Shown: positions 22,140 to 30,856, counted from the stretch's first letter. The stretch: DNA of 40,420 nt from a virus (IMGVR_UViG_3300036768_000456:1-40420), one strand, 5' to 3'. Translations and numbers: made by a program. The notes: generated from the sequence alone by a model not told the origin.

Positions 22140-22170
22140 TATCCTGATATTAAAGTCAGGATAATTTTTT
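22137..22170 (+). promoter_or_regulatory. 11-bp inverted repeat with T-tract at the polymerase promoter
   Basis: AATTATCCTGA (22137-22147) is perfectly complementary to TCAGGATAATT (22156-22166), with an 8-nt loop and a T6 run (22165-22170). It overlaps the -10 and the expected start site. It could act as an operator for a dimeric repressor, as the terminator of transcripts entering from the beta-helix gene, or as an attenuator for the polymerase. Confidence 0.65.
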
Positions 22171-22190
22171 ACCAAAAGAGGTCTTAAACT

Positions 22191-24506
22191 TTGATTTATT
22201 TTTATGATGTTGAATCTTTTCCAAACCTGTTTACTGTAACTTTTCTGGAAGATGAGACAGAAAAATTCTTTCAGTTTGTTATTGGAGCAGGAGCGGACGA
22301 CAGAGAAAAACTTGTAGAATTTCTAGACAGGGAAATTCTTCTTGTTGGATTTAATAGCATGTCATACGACAATGCCATTATTCGTTATATTGTAAACGCA
22401 AAGTCGTCAAAAGGTCTTCCTGAAAAGATTTATAATCTGTCCCAGAGACTAATCAACGATGCTTGCGGGCGAGATGATGATATTCGTGAATTAAGATACC
22501 CGAGAAACGCTTACTATTCTTGGAAGAGCATTGACTTATTCAAAGTTCTTAATTTCGACAGAATGGGCGTGTCTCTTAAGCAGGTAGCTATTAATTTAGG
22601 TCACGAGATTATTCAAGACCTGCCGCTACCATATGACCATGTTGTAGCAGAAGAATCAGAAGTTTCTTTAATATTAGAATATAACAAAAACGATGTAAGA
22701 ATTACCAAGAAACTGTATTATAAAGTTCTTTCTCAAATTAAATTACGTGAGGAAATCGGAAAGTTATATAATGTTGACGTTTCCAATGCGTCCGACTCTA
22801 AAACGGGAAACATTATTTTAGAGCATTATTACCAGGAACAATTAAACGTAGATATTAATGCTCTGAGAGAACTAAGAACAAAAAGAGATTTCGTAGACCT
22901 TAAAGAGTGCATCCCCGACGTAATATCGTTTAAGACAGAAGAGTTAATAAACTTATACGAGAAAATAAAGAATACTCGTGTTTACTCTTTTGACGATTTC
23001 AAATTTGAAGAACTTCTTTTTTATAGAGGCACAGGCTATTCTATCGGGAGCGGCGGGATTCATTCCACCGAGAAATCGGTTAGGTTTGACTCATCTCCCG
23101 AAAAGAAGATAATCAGTTGTGATATTGGAAGCATGTATCCATCTTGTATTATTATTAATAAGATTCATCCTGAACACTTGGGCCTAGAGTTCGTAGATGT
23201 TCTTTCAACGTTAACCGCAGAAAGACTATCGGCTAAAAAGGTCAATAAGACAAAAGCGGAAGCCTTAAAAATAACCGTAAACGGAATGTTCGGCAAGTTA
23301 AACTCGGACACCTTTTGGCTGGAAGACGCAAAGGCCATGTTGTCTGTTACCATTGCTGGACAATTGTATATTCTAATGTTGATAGAGGAATTAGAGTTGT
23401 CTGGCATCCATTGTATTTCCGCGAATACAGACGGTATTGAATGTGAAGTCCCAACAGCCAAAGAAGAATTATATTATACAATATGTAACGCATGGGAACA
23501 AAGAACGGGCTTCAAACTAGAATATGTAGAGTATAAATCTTATATCAAAAGAGATGTAAACAATTACATAGCGATTGGTTCAAAAGAAGTGTGGTTTACA
23601 CACACTTGGAGAACCGCAAGCAGAGAAACAGGAAAAGTTAAGACTAAGGGAGTCTTTATCCCAGAAGTGGATATTAAGAAAGGATACAAACACCCGATTG
23701 TACCAAAGGCGGTTTATGAATATTTTGTAAACAATATTCCTGTAGAAGAAACCATCGGTAATTGCAAAAACATTTTAGATTTTTGTATTTCCCAAAAATC
23801 CGCCAAAGAGTTTACAATGGAATATAAGACTCCGAGAGGGATAGAGGTTCTACAAAAAACAAATCGATTTTATATTTCTTACTCTGGTGGTCAACTTCAG
23901 AAACATCATCAAGACGGAAGAATTATTGGTCTCTACGCCGGAAAAACTGTACAAATCTTAAATATCTATGACCCTTCTCTCCCGTTCGAAAATTACAATG
24001 TTAATCTTTCTTTTTATATTAAAGAGGCTAAAGATTTAATCGAGGAGGTTGTTCCAACCGCTGTTCAGGAAACCCTTTTTGAAATGAATCAAGACTTTGG
24101 GAAGAGAACCAATTTTCAGGGGAAAGAGATAGTAAAGAAGAAGGGGACTACAACCTCTAAAAAAATAACAGAAGACGAAATACGTCAGGCAGACAAAAAG
24201 AAATTAACCTATGATGTTGACCCTTCCCTCGCCTTAGTTATAGATTTGAACCTAAAATATGCTCCCACATTGACATTTTATTCACTGTCCAAAGGCACAA
24301 AAACAACCTTTAAAATATCAAAAAAAGATTTCGAAAAAGTAAAACTGTCATATGGAGATGTTGTAAGACTAGATGGGTTCGAGAAAAAACCACGATATAA
24401 AAAAGAAGGAGCGGCCTTTGTTCCAGTTCCCGGAGAGTTTGTGTGGTGGGTAAATCGATACAGCATAGTAAACGATTTTTCCGATTTCAAAAGAAAGGTA
24501 AAGTAA
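22191..24506 (+). CDS. DNA polymerase, family B-like with 3'-5' exonuclease
   Basis: A 771-residue polymerase. Exonuclease motifs: FYDVES (Asp6, Glu8), GFNSMSYDN (Asp60) and YNKNDVRIT (Tyr164, Asp168). Polymerase motif A is CDIGSMYPS (Asp311), motif B is KITVNGMFG (Lys360), and motif C is NTDG (Asp414). This is the order of family B. About 350 residues follow motif C, including a Lys-rich basic stretch. It starts at TTG 22191 behind AGAGGT. It carries its own proofreading domain, so the stand-alone exonuclease at 13474 has another job. It is the main replicase of the phage. Confidence 0.92.
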   Translation: MIYFYDVESFPNLFTVTFLEDETEKFFQFVIGAGADDREKLVEFLDREILLVGFNSMSYDNAIIRYIVNAKSSKGLPEKIYNLSQRLINDACGRDDDIRELRYPRNAYYSWKSIDLFKVLNFDRMGVSLKQVAINLGHEIIQDLPLPYDHVVAEESEVSLILEYNKNDVRITKKLYYKVLSQIKLREEIGKLYNVDVSNASDSKTGNIILEHYYQEQLNVDINALRELRTKRDFVDLKECIPDVISFKTEELINLYEKIKNTRVYSFDDFKFEELLFYRGTGYSIGSGGIHSTEKSVRFDSSPEKKIISCDIGSMYPSCIIINKIHPEHLGLEFVDVLSTLTAERLSAKKVNKTKAEALKITVNGMFGKLNSDTFWLEDAKAMLSVTIAGQLYILMLIEELELSGIHCISANTDGIECEVPTAKEELYYTICNAWEQRTGFKLEYVEYKSYIKRDVNNYIAIGSKEVWFTHTWRTASRETGKVKTKGVFIPEVDIKKGYKHPIVPKAVYEYFVNNIPVEETIGNCKNILDFCISQKSAKEFTMEYKTPRGIEVLQKTNRFYISYSGGQLQKHHQDGRIIGLYAGKTVQILNIYDPSLPFENYNVNLSFYIKEAKDLIEEVVPTAVQETLFEMNQDFGKRTNFQGKEIVKKKGTTTSKKITEDEIRQADKKKLTYDVDPSLALVIDLNLKYAPTLTFYSLSKGTKTTFKISKKDFEKVKLSYGDVVRLDGFEKKPRYKKEGAAFVPVPGEFVWWVNRYSIVNDFSDFKRKVK

Positions 24507-24507
24507 T

Positions 24508-24807
24508 ATGGTTGGAGACTTATATTCCTTGACTGTAAACTGTTTAGGAAATAAAATTGGAACGGTAGGTGTTGTTTTTAACGAATACCCAGGCCCTGAC
24601 AACCCCGCAAGCAACGGAATTCAAATAATTTTTCCCAACGGAGAATATGATGGATTTTCCTTAAAAGAACAAGACGCATTTCTTGAAAAGGTTGGGTTTG
24701 ACGAGAGAGTTTGTTTTTATAAATTTAAAAATGTAATGCGGGTTATAAACGATTATAGAAAGGGCTACTGGAGCGATGTCTTCATCGAGAACAATATCAA
24801 GACTTAA
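24508..24807 (+). CDS. hypothetical protein (99 aa)
   Basis: A 99-residue beta-rich protein that starts 1 nt after the polymerase stop with AAAGG upstream. The segment NKIGTVGVVFNEYPGPDNPASNG looks like an SH3-like or small barrel fold. No family is recognised. Its end overlaps the next frame by 32 nt. Confidence 0.6.
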   Translation: MVGDLYSLTVNCLGNKIGTVGVVFNEYPGPDNPASNGIQIIFPNGEYDGFSLKEQDAFLEKVGFDERVCFYKFKNVMRVINDYRKGYWSDVFIENNIKT

Positions 24808-25069
24808 GTATTATGCTAGTATGGGAGTATTTATTTTAGCTAAAAACAGATTGGCAGAAATACGCTCTCTCGAACTTGAATTGTGTCAAATTCTTGGAGT
24901 AAAAGGAAACGCGCCCGGAGACGCAATATACGACACTATCTATCCCCCTACCAGAGAGGGATTTAATGAATTTCTCCAATCCATAGGAATAGACGTAGAT
25001 TGGAAAGGCAAACTAGACGATAAGGAAGATAAAAATGAAGAAAGTCCTGAACTGGATAGTAAACAATAA
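24776..25069 (+). CDS. hypothetical protein (97 aa, start uncertain)
   Basis: The frame opens at ATG 24776 inside the preceding gene, but ATG 24821 (MGVFILAKNRLAEIRSLEL, 82 residues) is an equally likely start; neither has a convincing SD. The protein is helical at the N-terminus and ends in a highly acidic, disordered tail (DDKEDKNEESPELDSKQ). No family recognised. Confidence 0.5.
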   Translation: MSSSRTISRLKYYASMGVFILAKNRLAEIRSLELELCQILGVKGNAPGDAIYDTIYPPTREGFNEFLQSIGIDVDWKGKLDDKEDKNEESPELDSKQ

Positions 25070-25361
25070 CTTCTCAAATTTTGTAAAAGAAGTCTTTGGA
25101 ATTGGAACGGATTACCCGACATATTTATATGATACACTCAATAAAGAATATGTCGTGTATTTTCATAAAACTATCAGCCTGTTCGGAGGAACAGAGATTG
25201 AAATTACGACTGTTCCCGAAGGCAACGAGACAAATCCTCCATCGCTTTATGCACACGATTTTAGAAAATTGAATTACTTTCAAAAGAAATCCATTCTCAA
25301 TGACGCAAATAAGGCAGGGACGGCGCGTTTGTTTGTTTGGAAACATTTTATACAATTCTAA
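25035..25361 (+). CDS. hypothetical protein (108 aa)
   Basis: It starts at ATG 25035 behind AAGGA and overlaps the preceding gene by 35 nt. The 108-residue product is aromatic-rich with mixed structure (YVVYFHKTISLFGGTEIEI). No family recognised. It precedes the SprT-like gene by 25 nt. Confidence 0.6.
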   Translation: MKKVLNWIVNNNFSNFVKEVFGIGTDYPTYLYDTLNKEYVVYFHKTISLFGGTEIEITTVPEGNETNPPSLYAHDFRKLNYFQKKSILNDANKAGTARLFVWKHFIQF

Positions 25362-25386
25362 TTTGTTTTGTACATAACAGAAAAAC

Positions 25387-25965
25387 ATGATTACTTTAAA
25401 ACAATACTCCACGTTAGATAAGGCGTTTGAATATTTCAATGCTCACCTGTTCAATCATATGCTACCAGATTGCATTATTACTTTAAACAGGAAGAAGCAT
25501 ACGCGAGGATATTTTCATAAAGATAAGTTTCGTATTCGAGAAAAAAGTGATGCAGTTAGTGAAATCTCCTTAAACCCTGACGAATTTCTTGAGCGAACCG
25601 ATTTGGAAATTCTTTCAACGCTTGTCCACGAAATGTGTCATCTTCTTCAATATACTATTGGAGACCCTCCGCCATCTTCTACAGGAGAACCGGGCGGCAA
25701 GACGGCGGGCCAAAAAATGACCCATTATATTTTAAAGGGCGGTAGGTTCGAAATAGTAGCACAGGGGTTTCTTATTAGTCAGGGAGGACTGCTTGTTGAA
25801 AGTCTGCCCGAACCCGAAAAAGAAAAGAAAGAAAAGAAGAAGACTCGTTATAAATTCGTCTGTCCTGAATGTGGCATGGCGGCGTGGGCAAAAGAATCGG
25901 CTAATCTTGCGTGTGGTAATTGTAGAGAAGTTCTTATAAAGGAAGAGGAAGAAGATGATGTCTAA
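25387..25965 (+). CDS. SprT-like zinc protein with C-terminal zinc ribbon
   Basis: A 192-residue protein. STLVHEMCHLLQ carries HExxH (His81, Glu82, His85), the zinc site of SprT/Spartan-like proteases. The family's later TGEPGGKxxGQKMTHYI segment is present. The region between them, which normally includes the third zinc ligand (HxxxW-type segment), is almost absent (YTIGDPPPSS), suggesting an in-frame deletion. The C-terminus has a CPECG...CGNC ribbon and an acidic tail. SprT-like proteins cleave DNA-crosslinked proteins, but this copy may not be catalytic. Confidence 0.8.
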   Translation: MITLKQYSTLDKAFEYFNAHLFNHMLPDCIITLNRKKHTRGYFHKDKFRIREKSDAVSEISLNPDEFLERTDLEILSTLVHEMCHLLQYTIGDPPPSSTGEPGGKTAGQKMTHYILKGGRFEIVAQGFLISQGGLLVESLPEPEKEKKEKKKTRYKFVCPECGMAAWAKESANLACGNCREVLIKEEEEDDV

Positions 25966-26128
25966 CACTTTTGAAGACTATTGTGAGGAATGGGACGATA
26001 GGTGGGAGGAATGTTCCGGGTATGAAGAATCTCTTTTGCGGGAAGACGACAAGGCGTTGAGCGACTTCCTAAGTGCCAAATGCGAAAACGTAGTAATCAA
26101 TCAAATAACACTAAGGAACAAAGAGTAA
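25958..26128 (+). CDS. small acidic protein (56 aa)
   Basis: ATG 25958 lies 8 nt before the end of the SprT-like gene, with GGAAGAGG-type purines upstream. The 56-residue frame is strongly acidic (MSNTFEDYCEEWDDRWEE...) with several Cys and Trp residues. It ends at TAA 26126-26128, directly before the methyltransferase ATG. The acidity could suit a DNA mimic, but no family is recognised. Confidence 0.55.
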   Translation: MSNTFEDYCEEWDDRWEECSGYEESLLREDDKALSDFLSAKCENVVINQITLRNKE

Positions 26129-26818
26129 ATGGATTTGCTAAATATTAACAACATGGAGTATTATCCTCCCGGTTATCCCCCTAAAGAATTTGACCTTATC
26201 TTTGCCGATTACATATACGAAAATACTGATTTTTCTTGGGTAGAACATTATTGGAAATTTCTAAAACCAAAAGGAATATTGATTGCGATGACAGATTGGC
26301 ACTCCGCCGCAGAATATAAAGTGTTTACGAACGCTCTTCCTGCGGCCCATCTGGTTAACTGGATTGTTTGGAAAAATGAGTTTGGAAATTTTCCGAAAAA
26401 CAAATTCCGCCAATGCCACGACGATATAATCATTTTTTCAAAAGGAAAGGATTACAAGTTCTATCCGGAGCGGGTTCAGGTAGAAAAGGCAACCGCTAAA
26501 TCCAAAGGACTGAACCCAAGCGGAAGAACCACGAAACTTGCAACATCTTTTATATCGGATATTTGCTTAACTACAATCCATACGGAACGTGTTAAAGATA
26601 AAAACGGAAAGAACGTTCCTTGGCAAAAGCCCGTAGCATTATTGGAGCGGATAATGAATCCCTTTTTGGATGCGGGGGAAAGCGTTCTAGACCCGTTTAT
26701 GGGAGTTGGTACAGCAGGGGTTGTTGCACAGAAACTAGGTTGTTCGTATACCGGAATCGAAATAAAATCAGACATTTATCAACTGGCTAAAGAAAGGTTA
26801 GAGAATGGGAGCGGCTAG
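26129..26818 (+). CDS. DNA methyltransferase, beta-class type (N4/N6)
   Basis: A 229-residue amino-methyltransferase. Motif IV is FADYIYEN, where DPPY would be usual; the first Asp and the Tyr are kept (D-Y-x-Y). The SAM motif near the C-terminus is SVLDPFMGVGTAGVVA, followed by GCSYTGIEI. This late position of motif I is the beta-class order. KPVALLERIM precedes it as expected. It probably methylates adenine or cytosine amino groups in phage DNA, protecting it from restriction. The Pro-Pro loss could alter or abolish activity. Confidence 0.8.
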   Translation: MDLLNINNMEYYPPGYPPKEFDLIFADYIYENTDFSWVEHYWKFLKPKGILIAMTDWHSAAEYKVFTNALPAAHLVNWIVWKNEFGNFPKNKFRQCHDDIIIFSKGKDYKFYPERVQVEKATAKSKGLNPSGRTTKLATSFISDICLTTIHTERVKDKNGKNVPWQKPVALLERIMNPFLDAGESVLDPFMGVGTAGVVAQKLGCSYTGIEIKSDIYQLAKERLENGSG

Positions 26819-26951
26819 AAAATATTGGCGCAGGCTAAATACATCTTCTTCGAACGGGTGTATTATTGATGTTTTTCACTTAAGAAAACTTCGTGAAATA
26901 TTAGACGAGGCTATAGAATATGCAGAATCTATCAACAACACTTCAGTGTAA
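26805..26951 (+). CDS. small basic protein (48 aa)
   Basis: ATG 26805 overlaps the methyltransferase end by 14 nt. The 48-residue frame (MGAARKYWRRLN...) is basic at the N-terminus and helical at the C-terminus (LRKLREILDEAIEYAESI), ending at TAA 26949-26951. It overlaps the start of the ThyX-like reading by 32 nt. No family recognised. Confidence 0.45.
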   Translation: MGAARKYWRRLNTSSSNGCIIDVFHLRKLREILDEAIEYAESINNTSV

Positions 26952-27514
26952 AATAGTAGATTACCCAAAAGACGATGATTGGCTGAAAATTAGAAATGAT
27001 TTTTTTGATAAGTCATAGAAAAGAAAGTGATAAAGTGCCTTCTTCTAAATTAAAACTGAAATATTTGGCAAGCGGCCATTCTCCCATTTATGGACTTCAA
27101 TATACGTGGCAATGGAACAATCTTCCATATTGGATTGCAATGCACTTTAAGACTCATCATGTAGGAATCCATCAAATTACATCCAGTCAGAGAAACGACA
27201 TTCAGAGAGAGTATGATAGGCGTAAAGCGCCCCAAGATGCCCTTGTAAACCATAGATGCGTTGCTAATGCGGCGGCAATTATAAATGTTTCTCAGAAACG
27301 CTTATGTTTAACTGCAAGTAACGAAACTCGAAAGGCGTGGGGCATGTTTTTGGAAGAGTTAGGGAAGGTTTCTCCCGAAATCGTAAAACTTTGTGTGAAG
27401 CCATGCGTATTTCGGAATGGTCTGTGTCCTGAACTTTTCAGCGAATGTAGGTGGAACCATACGGAAAAGTTTCAAGAAGAAGTATACGAATATAAAAAGA
27501 TTTTTAAAACTTAA
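26920..27514 (+). pseudogene. ThyX-like (thymidylate synthase-related) gene with T-run frameshift
   Basis: ATG 26920 reads MQNLSTTLQCKIVDYPKDDDW...KIRND and stops at TAG 27016-27018. Removing one T from T7 (27000-27006) joins it to a 172-residue frame with SGHSPIYGLQY, FKTHHVGIHQITSSQRND, ALVNHRCVANAAAIINVSQK and RLCLTASNETRKAW. These match a phage group related to flavin-dependent thymidylate synthase ThyX, where HSPI and an R-H...QR.D pattern recur. The usual Arg before HH is replaced (KTHH). It could be inactive, slippage-dependent or mis-sequenced. It would complete dTMP synthesis with the deaminase and dUTPase. Confidence 0.6.
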
Positions 27515-27516
27515 AT

Positions 27517-27903
27517 ACGAATAAAAATATAGAGCCGGTAATTAAATGGTCGGGAAGCAGGAGAATTCAATCAGAAAGAATCCTTGAGATGTTTCCAGAC
27601 GAAATAGAAACATACTATGAGCCTTTTTGGGCGGGGGGGGTGGTCTGTTCTTTTTCAATTGATGATTTCAAACAAAATCCTTTCAAGGCGTTGCGCGGAA
27701 CAGAAAGGTCTATTGGGGTTTGTGGACATATAGTAAAGAAGTTTAGCAATGAAGGAGGTATTTTGTTAGACAATGTTATGGGAAGCGGAAACACAGGAGT
27801 CGCGTTAATACAAACAAATAGAAGATTTATAGGAATAGAGAAAGACATCTACTACTTCGAATTATCGAAAAAGAGGATAAATGAACTTTCTGGAAAAGAA
27901 TAA
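27517..27903 (+). pseudogene. chimeric, broken DNA methyltransferase
   Basis: The 5' part (from ACG 27517, where ATG would be expected; the first in-frame ATG is 27589) reads PVIKWSGSRRIQSERI and YYEPFW, the start of a D12/Dam-type adenine methyltransferase. After a G8 run the D12 continuation SVLFQLMISN appears in another frame. The open frame instead runs into HIVKKFSNEGGILLDNVMGSGNTGVAL and FIGIEKD, the C-terminal SAM motif of a beta-class enzyme. Two methyltransferases thus appear joined by deletion. No motif IV is present. It is probably non-functional. Confidence 0.6.
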
Positions 27904-28582
27904 AAACAAAAAACTTCTATGCGACGGATTGTTTCTGCTACATTCTCTTAAAAACGAGTCTGTGCATTTATCCATCCAAGATTATCAATATCGTCAAATC
28001 ATGGACAAAATGAATTACGGAAACGAGGGAGCAAGGCAGTCAGAACGGGCAAACCTTCCTCAAATGAGCGACGAGTTGATTGTCGAGTTCATAAAAGAAA
28101 CAAGTCGTGTACTTAAACCGAGCGCATACCTTTTTCTATGGATTGATAAGTTTATTCTCTGCGAAGGAAAGCATTTAAACTGGTTCAAAGAAGTAAACGT
28201 TGTTCCAAAGCCAATTATGAATTTAGTAGACATGATTACATGGGACAAAGAATCTTTTGGGATGGGAGCGAGGAGCAGGCGCACCAACGAATTTTTGCTT
28301 GTATATCAAAAATCCCCAAAGACGACAAAAAACTGGACAGATAAAGGAATCCCTGACACATGGGAAGAATCTATTCCTAATCCAAGAAACAAAGCGTTGC
28401 ATCCACATAGGAAGCCGTCAACGTTGTTGAAAAGATTAATAACTGCCACAGCCAAAGAAAAAGATTTTGTGTTAGACCCGTGCGCGGGTTCATTCTCGGT
28501 TATGGATGCGGCAATCTCGTCAAACAGAAATTTTATTGGGTGTGATATTTCGGAAAAATATGGAGAGGTTATTCCGTCATGA
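27881..28582 (+). CDS. DNA methyltransferase-like protein with atypical motif IV
   Basis: A 233-residue beta-class type protein. SIQDYQYR stands where DPPY is expected, keeping D and Y as D-Y-x-Y, like the gene at 26129. LHPHRKPSTLLKRLI precedes the SAM motif FVLDPCAGSFSVMDAA, followed by NFIGCDISEKY. It has GAGG before ATG 27881, overlaps the broken gene by 23 nt, and its TGA overlaps the next ATG (ATGA). It may be an active enzyme with a variant catalytic loop, or a partner subunit of the 26129 protein. Confidence 0.75.
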   Translation: MNFLEKNKNKKLLCDGLFLLHSLKNESVHLSIQDYQYRQIMDKMNYGNEGARQSERANLPQMSDELIVEFIKETSRVLKPSAYLFLWIDKFILCEGKHLNWFKEVNVVPKPIMNLVDMITWDKESFGMGARSRRTNEFLLVYQKSPKTTKNWTDKGIPDTWEESIPNPRNKALHPHRKPSTLLKRLITATAKEKDFVLDPCAGSFSVMDAAISSNRNFIGCDISEKYGEVIPS

Positions 28583-28719
28583 AACCAAAGATAGTTAGAT
28601 TTGTAATAGATGGAAATATTCTACATGAAGATAATCCCAGCATTGTCGTAGAGGACAACAGTATATTTTTTGAAGATTATCTCACATACGAGGATTGTCC
28701 CGAAGAAAGTGAGGAATAA
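28579..28719 (+). CDS. small acidic protein (46 aa)
   Basis: It starts in the ATGA overlap at 28579 and ends at TAA 28717-28719, immediately before the next ATG. The 46 residues are beta-like at the N-terminus (KIVRFVIDGNILHED) and acidic at the C-terminus. No family recognised. Tight packing between two genes supports it as real. Confidence 0.55.
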   Translation: MKPKIVRFVIDGNILHEDNPSIVVEDNSIFFEDYLTYEDCPEESEE

Positions 28720-28956
28720 ATGCCAACATATAACTATAACTGTAATGATTGTTTACTGCCATTTGAAATATTTATTTCATACAATCTCTACGGAAAGAAA
28801 AATGTATCTTGTCCAATCTGTAGTTCCAGAAATGTCAGCAGGATTATATCTCCGCCCGTTGGAATTTCTTTTAATGGCTCTGGTTTTACTTTAGCAAAAT
28901 ATGTAGAAAAAGACTTAGAAGCATCGAGGAGGCATAATGGCGGTACTAAACGATAA
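28720..28956 (+). CDS. FmdB-like zinc ribbon protein
   Basis: A 78-residue protein. MPTYNYNCNDCLLPFEIFIS followed by CPICSS (two Cys pairs at about 8/11 and 31/34) is the hallmark of FmdB/CxxC regulatory zinc ribbons, followed by a hydrophilic tail. The role in phages is unknown. It lies directly before the ribonucleotide reductase and overlaps its start by 20 nt; the reductase SD (GAGGAGG) is inside this gene, so it may be a small partner or regulator. Confidence 0.75.
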   Translation: MPTYNYNCNDCLLPFEIFISYNLYGKKNVSCPICSSRNVSRIISPPVGISFNGSGFTLAKYVEKDLEASRRHNGGTKR

Positions 28957-30856
28957 GGCACAAAAAGTATTTGCATTAAAATATTCAACCAGAAAGACTA
29001 AAGGTTGGCGCGAAAAGTGCATGGAAATCGCTAACCAAATGAGCGAAGCGTCTCGCAGATACGGAAAAAACGAAAAGGAAATTGAAGAAATAAGAGACAG
29101 ATATTTCAATAGTTTGTTTGAATTATATTTTATTCCCGGAGGGCGTATTATTGCAAATTCGGGAACAGGGATTAAAAATTTAGGTAACTGTTTTGTGTTG
29201 GGAATTGGGGATAGTAGAAAGTCTATATATCAAACTTTAGGAAACGCCGCAGAGGTTTTTGCTGATGGCGGCGGAATCGGATACTTCTTTGGGAATATTC
29301 GAGAAGAAGGGGCAGAGATAAAAACAACAGGAGGAAGTGCGTCAGGGCCAATGTCTTTTATGACACTGTATGACCAAACCGGAGAGGTAATTAGTCAGGC
29401 AAGTAGGCGCGGGGCACAATTGGCTTCCCTAGATGTCAGACATCCCGATATTGAAAAATTTATTCATTTCAAATCATCACTAAACCATAGGAATAGTCGT
29501 GTTGTAGCGGAGTATGATAGAAACTTAAAGACTTCCGGAAGAGGGCAACTAAAGGATACGAAATACGAAAGTGTTTTAATAAAGACTCTACAAGACGACC
29601 AATTAACACATTTCAATGTATCTGTGTTGCTTTCTGACGATTTTATGATTGCGGTTAGAGACAATAAAGATTGGGATTTGGTATCTCCATCTAGCGGAAA
29701 AGTAGTAAAAACACTTAAAGCAAAAGATTTACTTAAACAAATGGCCGAACAGGCGTGGGAATCTGGCGACCCCGGCATACTATTAGAAGACGCCATGAAC
29801 CGCGAGAACTTGGTAGATTATCTGGAAAAAATAAGAGCAACGAATCCGTGCGGAGAGGTTCCTCTGCTCATAAACGAAAGTTGTATTTTAGCATCATTGA
29901 ATCTTCATAAATTCTATGATAAGAAGACAAACGATATTAACTGGGATGAACTAAGAAGCCAAGTAAAAACAATGACAAGATTTCTAGAAGATGTTGTTGA
30001 AATATCGGAAGCCCCATTACCAGAAATAAACGAAAAAACTAAATCCCTGCGGCGCTTGGGCGGGGGAGCAATGGGATGGGCCGATTTGCTTGTTGACCTA
30101 GGAATACCATATGACTCTAAAGAAGCAGTTGCCTTAGCCGATAAGATTTCTTGGTTTATATCTTTTCATTCGTGGGAAACTTCTTATGAACTCGCAAAAG
30201 AAAGAGGGGCTTTTTCGTTATACGATGAGACAAAAGCAAACCTTTCAAATCCGATGAGGGTCTTATACGCCTCAGAATATGGAAAATCAAACATAAATCC
30301 TGAAGACTTAAAAAGGGTAGGATTTAGGAATGTTGCAGTAAATAGTATTGCTCCAACAGGCAGTATCGCAATTCTAGGCGGGGTAAACTCTTCAATTGAA
30401 CCATTCTTTGCTCTTGCCTATAAAAGAAATATTACAGAAGGCGTCGGAAATATCGCAAAGGACTTCTTGTTTGAAATAAACCCCGCCTTAGAAGAAAAAT
30501 TAAAAGAATACGGCCATTCGGTTGAAGAAATAAATAAGATTATGGAATATGCTATAAGTCACGGAACATTAACTGGATGCAAAATGGTTTCTCAAGAGGT
30601 TCAGGAATTATTTAAAACCGCAAACGAAATTCCTTGGAAAACTCATGTCGACATGCAAGCCGCTTGGCAAAGATGGATAAGCAATGCAATATCCAAAACT
30701 ATAAACATCCCAGAGTCCGCTACTCCAAAAGATATTTTCGATATATATTTCTATATGTGGGAAGCGGGTCTGAAGGGCGGAACAATCTATAGAAATAATA
30801 GTAAATCGTTTCAAATATTAGAAAAACCACGGGAGAAAAAGACTAATGAAAAGTAG
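28937..30856 (+). CDS. nrdJ: class II (B12-dependent) ribonucleotide reductase
   Basis: A 639-residue reductase. NLGNCFVLG (Cys85) is the first redox cysteine region, NPCGE gives the radical Cys305 and Glu307, and NESCILASLNLHKF follows. PTGSIAILGGVNSSIEPFFAL and the C-terminal GGTIYRNNSKS are typical of monomeric NrdJ. It converts NTPs or NDPs to deoxy forms using adenosylcobalamin, with or without oxygen. No NrdB partner is encoded, in line with class II. The usual C-terminal CxxC redox tail is absent; the protein ends KPREKKTNEK, so reduction must come from elsewhere. The stop TAG overlaps the dut start. Confidence 0.9.
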   Translation: MAVLNDKAQKVFALKYSTRKTKGWREKCMEIANQMSEASRRYGKNEKEIEEIRDRYFNSLFELYFIPGGRIIANSGTGIKNLGNCFVLGIGDSRKSIYQTLGNAAEVFADGGGIGYFFGNIREEGAEIKTTGGSASGPMSFMTLYDQTGEVISQASRRGAQLASLDVRHPDIEKFIHFKSSLNHRNSRVVAEYDRNLKTSGRGQLKDTKYESVLIKTLQDDQLTHFNVSVLLSDDFMIAVRDNKDWDLVSPSSGKVVKTLKAKDLLKQMAEQAWESGDPGILLEDAMNRENLVDYLEKIRATNPCGEVPLLINESCILASLNLHKFYDKKTNDINWDELRSQVKTMTRFLEDVVEISEAPLPEINEKTKSLRRLGGGAMGWADLLVDLGIPYDSKEAVALADKISWFISFHSWETSYELAKERGAFSLYDETKANLSNPMRVLYASEYGKSNINPEDLKRVGFRNVAVNSIAPTGSIAILGGVNSSIEPFFALAYKRNITEGVGNIAKDFLFEINPALEEKLKEYGHSVEEINKIMEYAISHGTLTGCKMVSQEVQELFKTANEIPWKTHVDMQAAWQRWISNAISKTINIPESATPKDIFDIYFYMWEAGLKGGTIYRNNSKSFQILEKPREKKTNEK

